In this document: piece after piece, positions 61,284-64,000 of the stretch
How positions within the stretch are numbered: position 1 is the first letter of the stretch
Layout: every line of letters starts with the position of its first letter
Assembly (NCBI GenBank): GCA_913031435.1
Contig: CAJWFD010000001.1
Coordinates: 46,215 to 110,214, forward strand
Reading direction: 5' to 3'
Source: an uncultured Cryomorphaceae bacterium
GTDB lineage: Bacteria; Bacteroidota; Bacteroidia; Flavobacteriales; Schleiferiaceae
DNA length: 64,000 bases
Notes under the pieces: generated by a model
Databases searched by the model: none
What the model was told of the DNA's origin: nothing
What the model saw: only the letters and a program-made list of their open reading frames with translations
Made by a program: the position numbers and the translations under genes

Positions 61284-61859
61284 TTAGCCCTTGACGATTT
61301 TAGCATATTGAGGACAGTTCGTAAGGTGGTCGTTAACCATTCCGGTCGCCTGCATATGGGCATAAATCACGGTGGGTCCCACGAATTTAAACCCCCGAAT
61401 TTTCAAGTCTTTGGATATCCTTGTAGAAAGTTTAGTGTACGCTGGAACCTGCGAAGTCAAAGCAAACGAATTATGGATCGGAGTATCGTCGACATATGAC
61501 CAGAAAAAATCTACGAGGGAGCTGTCCTCGTTCTTTAGGTTGAGCGCCATCTGGGCGTTGGATATGGCCGCTCGAATTTTAGCTTTATGACGAATGATCC
61601 CTGCATTTAGCATGAGATCAAGTACATTATCCTCTGTCATTGCAGCTACTCGATGCATGTCGAAAGAATGAAACGCTTTGCGAAACTCCTCTCTTTTATT
61701 TAATACGGTAATCCAACTCAGTCCAGCTTGAAACATTTCAAGTAGTAAGAACTCGAACATCTTAGTCTCTTCTCTTACTGGCCGCCCCCATTCCTGATCA
61801 TGGTATGATTTATAGAGTTCTGAGGAGAGACACCAAGGACAGGTGCTTAGTTTTTCCAT
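61284..61859 (-). CDS. tag: DNA-3-methyladenine glycosylase I
   Basis: Removes 3-methyladenine from DNA. The 191-residue protein (start 61859, MEKLSTCPWC) has the HhH fold and the zinc ligands: Cys near the start, His in SYHDQEWG, and His/Cys in NDHLTNCPQY. LLLEMFQAGLSWITVLNKRE is the family block, and FVGPTVIYAHMQATGMVNDH is the substrate-binding end. A longer frame to 61901 is less likely. The start overlaps the upstream gene's end by 13 bases, so it is likely co-transcribed with the DUF255 gene. Confidence 0.92.
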   Translation of the reverse strand: MEKLSTCPWCLSSELYKSYHDQEWGRPVREETKMFEFLLLEMFQAGLSWITVLNKREEFRKAFHSFDMHRVAAMTEDNVLDLMLNAGIIRHKAKIRAAISNAQMALNLKNEDSSLVDFFWSYVDDTPIHNSFALTSQVPAYTKLSTRISKDLKIRGFKFVGPTVIYAHMQATGMVNDHLTNCPQYAKIVKG

Positions 61860-63943
61860 ATATCTATAGCCTGCGTTGTAGAATTTGTAGGTAGTTGACA
61901 ACTTGAGTTCTTACACACGTAAATTAAAGTAGTTCCCGCTGAAAACCGCCCTCTAAGCAGTGGTCCATCGCCATCTATTGCACTTTGAAGGTATACAGTA
62001 CCTGGAACATAAGTGGATTTTGTCATTGTTGCGCTGTAGATGTTAGATTCTGTACCGCATACCACAATTTCATTCGTTCCATAACTGTGCTCCATACCTA
62101 GAGAGAGCCAATTAGAGAAATTTGGCCCATATTTAAACACCTTGCCGTGAACAGCTTCAAGCATTTCTGTTGCGGTTGTAGTGAACTCAGTTTGTTCGGA
62201 AAATTGTCCAATCCGGAAGAAGAAAAATGCACACATAGAATTTGCACTTGGAATAACATTGTCTTCTATTTCTATCACTTGTTGCCAATCCGCTACGTTA
62301 TTCGAAGCATAAGCTCGGAAAGGACTATTGCCTTGATTCGGAAATTTCTTGACGATAGTATGAGCTATAGCAAGCGCATCTTGCAAGAATTGATCTTGTC
62401 CGGTTAATTGGTAGCCATATAAGAGCGCTTGACCATATGCTGCATAATCGTCTAAAAATGCTTCTCCTTGAGCTGTGCCAATTGAATATTGATGGGCTAA
62501 TTCTCCCTTTTCAATCAGCAACGAAGACATGGCGTCAATCAGTGCTAGAGCAAACTTGTTATAACCTTTCTCAGGAAAGGCAAAATGGGCATTTGCAAAC
62601 CCTTCTACTAACAATGCATTCCAAGAAGTAATGGCTTTTTCATCACGAATAGGTTTGGGATGGGTCTTTGCCCTACTTTTCGAGGCTGCGAGTAATGCAT
62701 CATGCCAACCTTTTTTAAGATCAATAAAATCTTCATTTATCTCCGGGTGCTGCAGAATGAAGTCTTCGTCTAAAAGAGTTCTGTGAAGAATAAACTTGCC
62801 TTCCCAATCATGGCTAGGAATAAGGTCAAAGTAAAGTTTAAAGAGTTCTTTTTCAGGAATGACCAAGGCCTGGATTTCTTGATCTGTCCAGGTGTAGTAA
62901 CCACCTTCTTCTCTGTTTTCTCTAGGAGTTCTTGAATCCGCATCTAAGGCAGCTGCATAGAGACCCTCTTTTAAGAGCATCTCGTTGTGCAAAAACTTAA
63001 TGCTTTTATGCACAGTCTCAGCGTATAGAGTTATGGGTGAAGCTCTATGAGCCCTTGAGTAAAGACTGATGAGTTGTGCGTTGTCATAAAGCATTTTCTC
63101 GAAATGCGGTACTTTCCAAAATCTATCTGTGGAATAACGAGTAAACCCACCGTGTAACTGGTCAAAAATACCCCCTAGAGCCATGTGATTTAAGGTGTTG
63201 AATACATAGTCCGTCATGCCGATGTCTTTTTCAAGTAGGGCATAATCCAATAAAAAACTATAATTAGAAGGCAAAGGAAATTTAGGCGCTCCGTTTGGTC
63301 CGCCGTTAACGGGGTCAATCGTTCGTTTCCAAAAGGTGACCACATCCTGAAAATCCTCAGGTTTAAATCCGCCGTTCTTTGTGGTAAGGCTAACTTCAAT
63401 CATTTCATTCAATCCACTGCGCATCTCTTTACCATAATCTCTTACGCGCTCTGGTTGGTCCTGCCACATTTGGGCAATTTGCCCTAATGCCCTCATCCAG
63501 TCTTCTTGGTTAAAATAAGTACCACCAAAAACAGGAGTCCCATCTGGAAGTGCAATCACATTGAGTGGCCAGCCTCCTGAACCAGTCATGAGTTGAACTG
63601 CACTCATGTAACGGGCATCTAGATCGGGCCGTTCTTCTCTGTCTATTTTTATCGAGATGTAGTCGTTATTCATGATTTGAGCGACCGATTCTTTTTCGAA
63701 ACTCTCTTCTTCCATCACATGACACCAGTGACAGCTTGAATAACCAATGGATATGATCATCAATTTTTGCTCTTCTTCCGCTCTATTCAGTGTTTCTTTA
63801 GACCATAGTTTCCAGTGCACAGGATTATCCTTGTGCTGTCTTAGATATAGACTGGTACTTGTGTTTAATTCGTTCAAAGATTGATTCATGTTACACTGAG
63901 GTAATATAAGTATCGATAAAAAGAGAAAAAGGTACTTGAGCAT
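61847..63943 (-). CDS. DUF255 thioredoxin-domain protein (YyaL/SSP411 type), lipoprotein
   Basis: 698 residues. N-terminal signal with lipobox ILPQC (Cys about 17) makes it an envelope protein. Then the DUF255 thioredoxin-like domain: NPVHWKLWSKETLNRA and the SSCHWCHVMEEESF motif with CxxC, followed by a large (alpha/alpha)6-barrel-like domain (YDNAQLISLYSRAH, DADSRTPRENREEGGYYTW). The family is widespread but its activity is unsettled. A lipid-anchored form with a signal peptide is common in Bacteroidota; other forms are cytoplasmic. The 57 bases upstream to the right edge hold only a -7-like TAAATTTG (63955-63948) five bases from the ATG. Confidence 0.9.
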   Translation of the reverse strand: MLKYLFLFLSILILPQCNMNQSLNELNTSTSLYLRQHKDNPVHWKLWSKETLNRAEEEQKLMIISIGYSSCHWCHVMEEESFEKESVAQIMNNDYISIKIDREERPDLDARYMSAVQLMTGSGGWPLNVIALPDGTPVFGGTYFNQEDWMRALGQIAQMWQDQPERVRDYGKEMRSGLNEMIEVSLTTKNGGFKPEDFQDVVTFWKRTIDPVNGGPNGAPKFPLPSNYSFLLDYALLEKDIGMTDYVFNTLNHMALGGIFDQLHGGFTRYSTDRFWKVPHFEKMLYDNAQLISLYSRAHRASPITLYAETVHKSIKFLHNEMLLKEGLYAAALDADSRTPRENREEGGYYTWTDQEIQALVIPEKELFKLYFDLIPSHDWEGKFILHRTLLDEDFILQHPEINEDFIDLKKGWHDALLAASKSRAKTHPKPIRDEKAITSWNALLVEGFANAHFAFPEKGYNKFALALIDAMSSLLIEKGELAHQYSIGTAQGEAFLDDYAAYGQALLYGYQLTGQDQFLQDALAIAHTIVKKFPNQGNSPFRAYASNNVADWQQVIEIEDNVIPSANSMCAFFFFRIGQFSEQTEFTTTATEMLEAVHGKVFKYGPNFSNWLSLGMEHSYGTNEIVVCGTESNIYSATMTKSTYVPGTVYLQSAIDGDGPLLRGRFSAGTTLIYVCKNSSCQLPTNSTTQAIDIWKN

Positions 63944-64000
63944 AATCCAAATTTAACCTTAAGTTATCTCAAGTAGGACTTTGTTGTGTTCTTTTTGCGA

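Overview
The window is a gene-dense stretch of chromosome from a member of the Bacteroidota, most likely order Flavobacteriales (a Cryomorphaceae/Schleiferiaceae-like marine lineage would fit, but the genus cannot be read from the sequence). The evidence is: an alternative complex III (act) operon fused to cytochrome oxidase genes, the type IX secretion translocon gene sprA in the order ruvA-sprA-gcvH-vanZ, C-terminal T9SS sorting domains, a TonB with CxxxxxC-type periplasmic region, and promoters of the Bacteroidota form TTG-N19-TAnnTTTG (clean examples before the tRNA pair, gcvH and tonB). No mobile element, prophage, CRISPR array or rRNA was seen, and no gene-free gap exceeds 300 bases (the largest, about 230 bases at 51781-52008, holds a decayed tonB fragment and a promoter).

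Layout. 1-5.7 kb (minus strand): a nucleotide-sugar operon ugd-uxs-galE-rfbB followed by rsgA and a truncated lipoprotein gene. 5.8-14.4 kb: an outer-membrane protein gene coupled to waaA (Kdo transferase), a deoxynucleoside kinase, DUF3050, a GH3-type adenylating enzyme, DUF2797, a queuosine-precursor transporter, sppA and folK, arranged as tightly packed convergent and divergent pairs. 14.4-19.4 kb: an RNA methyltransferase, mutS, tRNA-Gly(GCC), tRNA-Leu(UAA), thyA and folA. 19.4-23.9 kb: an M13 peptidase lipoprotein, two rhodaneses, a thioredoxin, a DUF3089 lipoprotein and a SPOR protein. 24-35 kb: actABCDEF-coxB-coxA, the core of the respiratory chain. 35-43 kb: ruvB, queG, then the envelope group TlpA-like/DUF6029/Omp28 and two T9SS cargo proteins. 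43-53.6 kb: ruvA, sprA, gcvH, vanZ, a tonB remnant, tonB and cysQ. 53.6-57.8 kb: the second half of the cytochrome oxidase system (ctaB, two subunit III-type proteins, subunit IV, Sco, DUF420, a small CxxC membrane protein). 57.9-64 kb: TolC-type and HlyD-type efflux proteins, tsaB, tag and a DUF255 thioredoxin-domain protein.

How it works together. Quinol electrons pass through ActABCDEF (seven c-type hemes plus Fe-S clusters) to the caa3/aa3-type oxidase, whose heme, copper and subunit III/IV genes lie 18 kb further on. The nucleotide-sugar operon feeds cell-surface polysaccharide (UDP-glucuronate, UDP-xylose, UDP-galactose, dTDP-4-keto-6-deoxyglucose). SprA exports the T9SS cargo encoded beside it. 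Several envelope proteins carry CxxC motifs and probably form a periplasmic or outer-membrane thiol system.

The most interesting items are not large: a decayed tonB C-terminal domain directly upstream of an intact tonB; a Rho-independent terminator for one gene written inside the coding sequence of its convergent neighbour; sppA and folK sharing a CATG start with the likely sppA promoter inside folK; a lipoprotein resembling acid phosphatase e(P4) that seems to have lost its DxD catalytic motif; and a 16-histidine loop in ActF. I did not find a wholly new multi-gene system.
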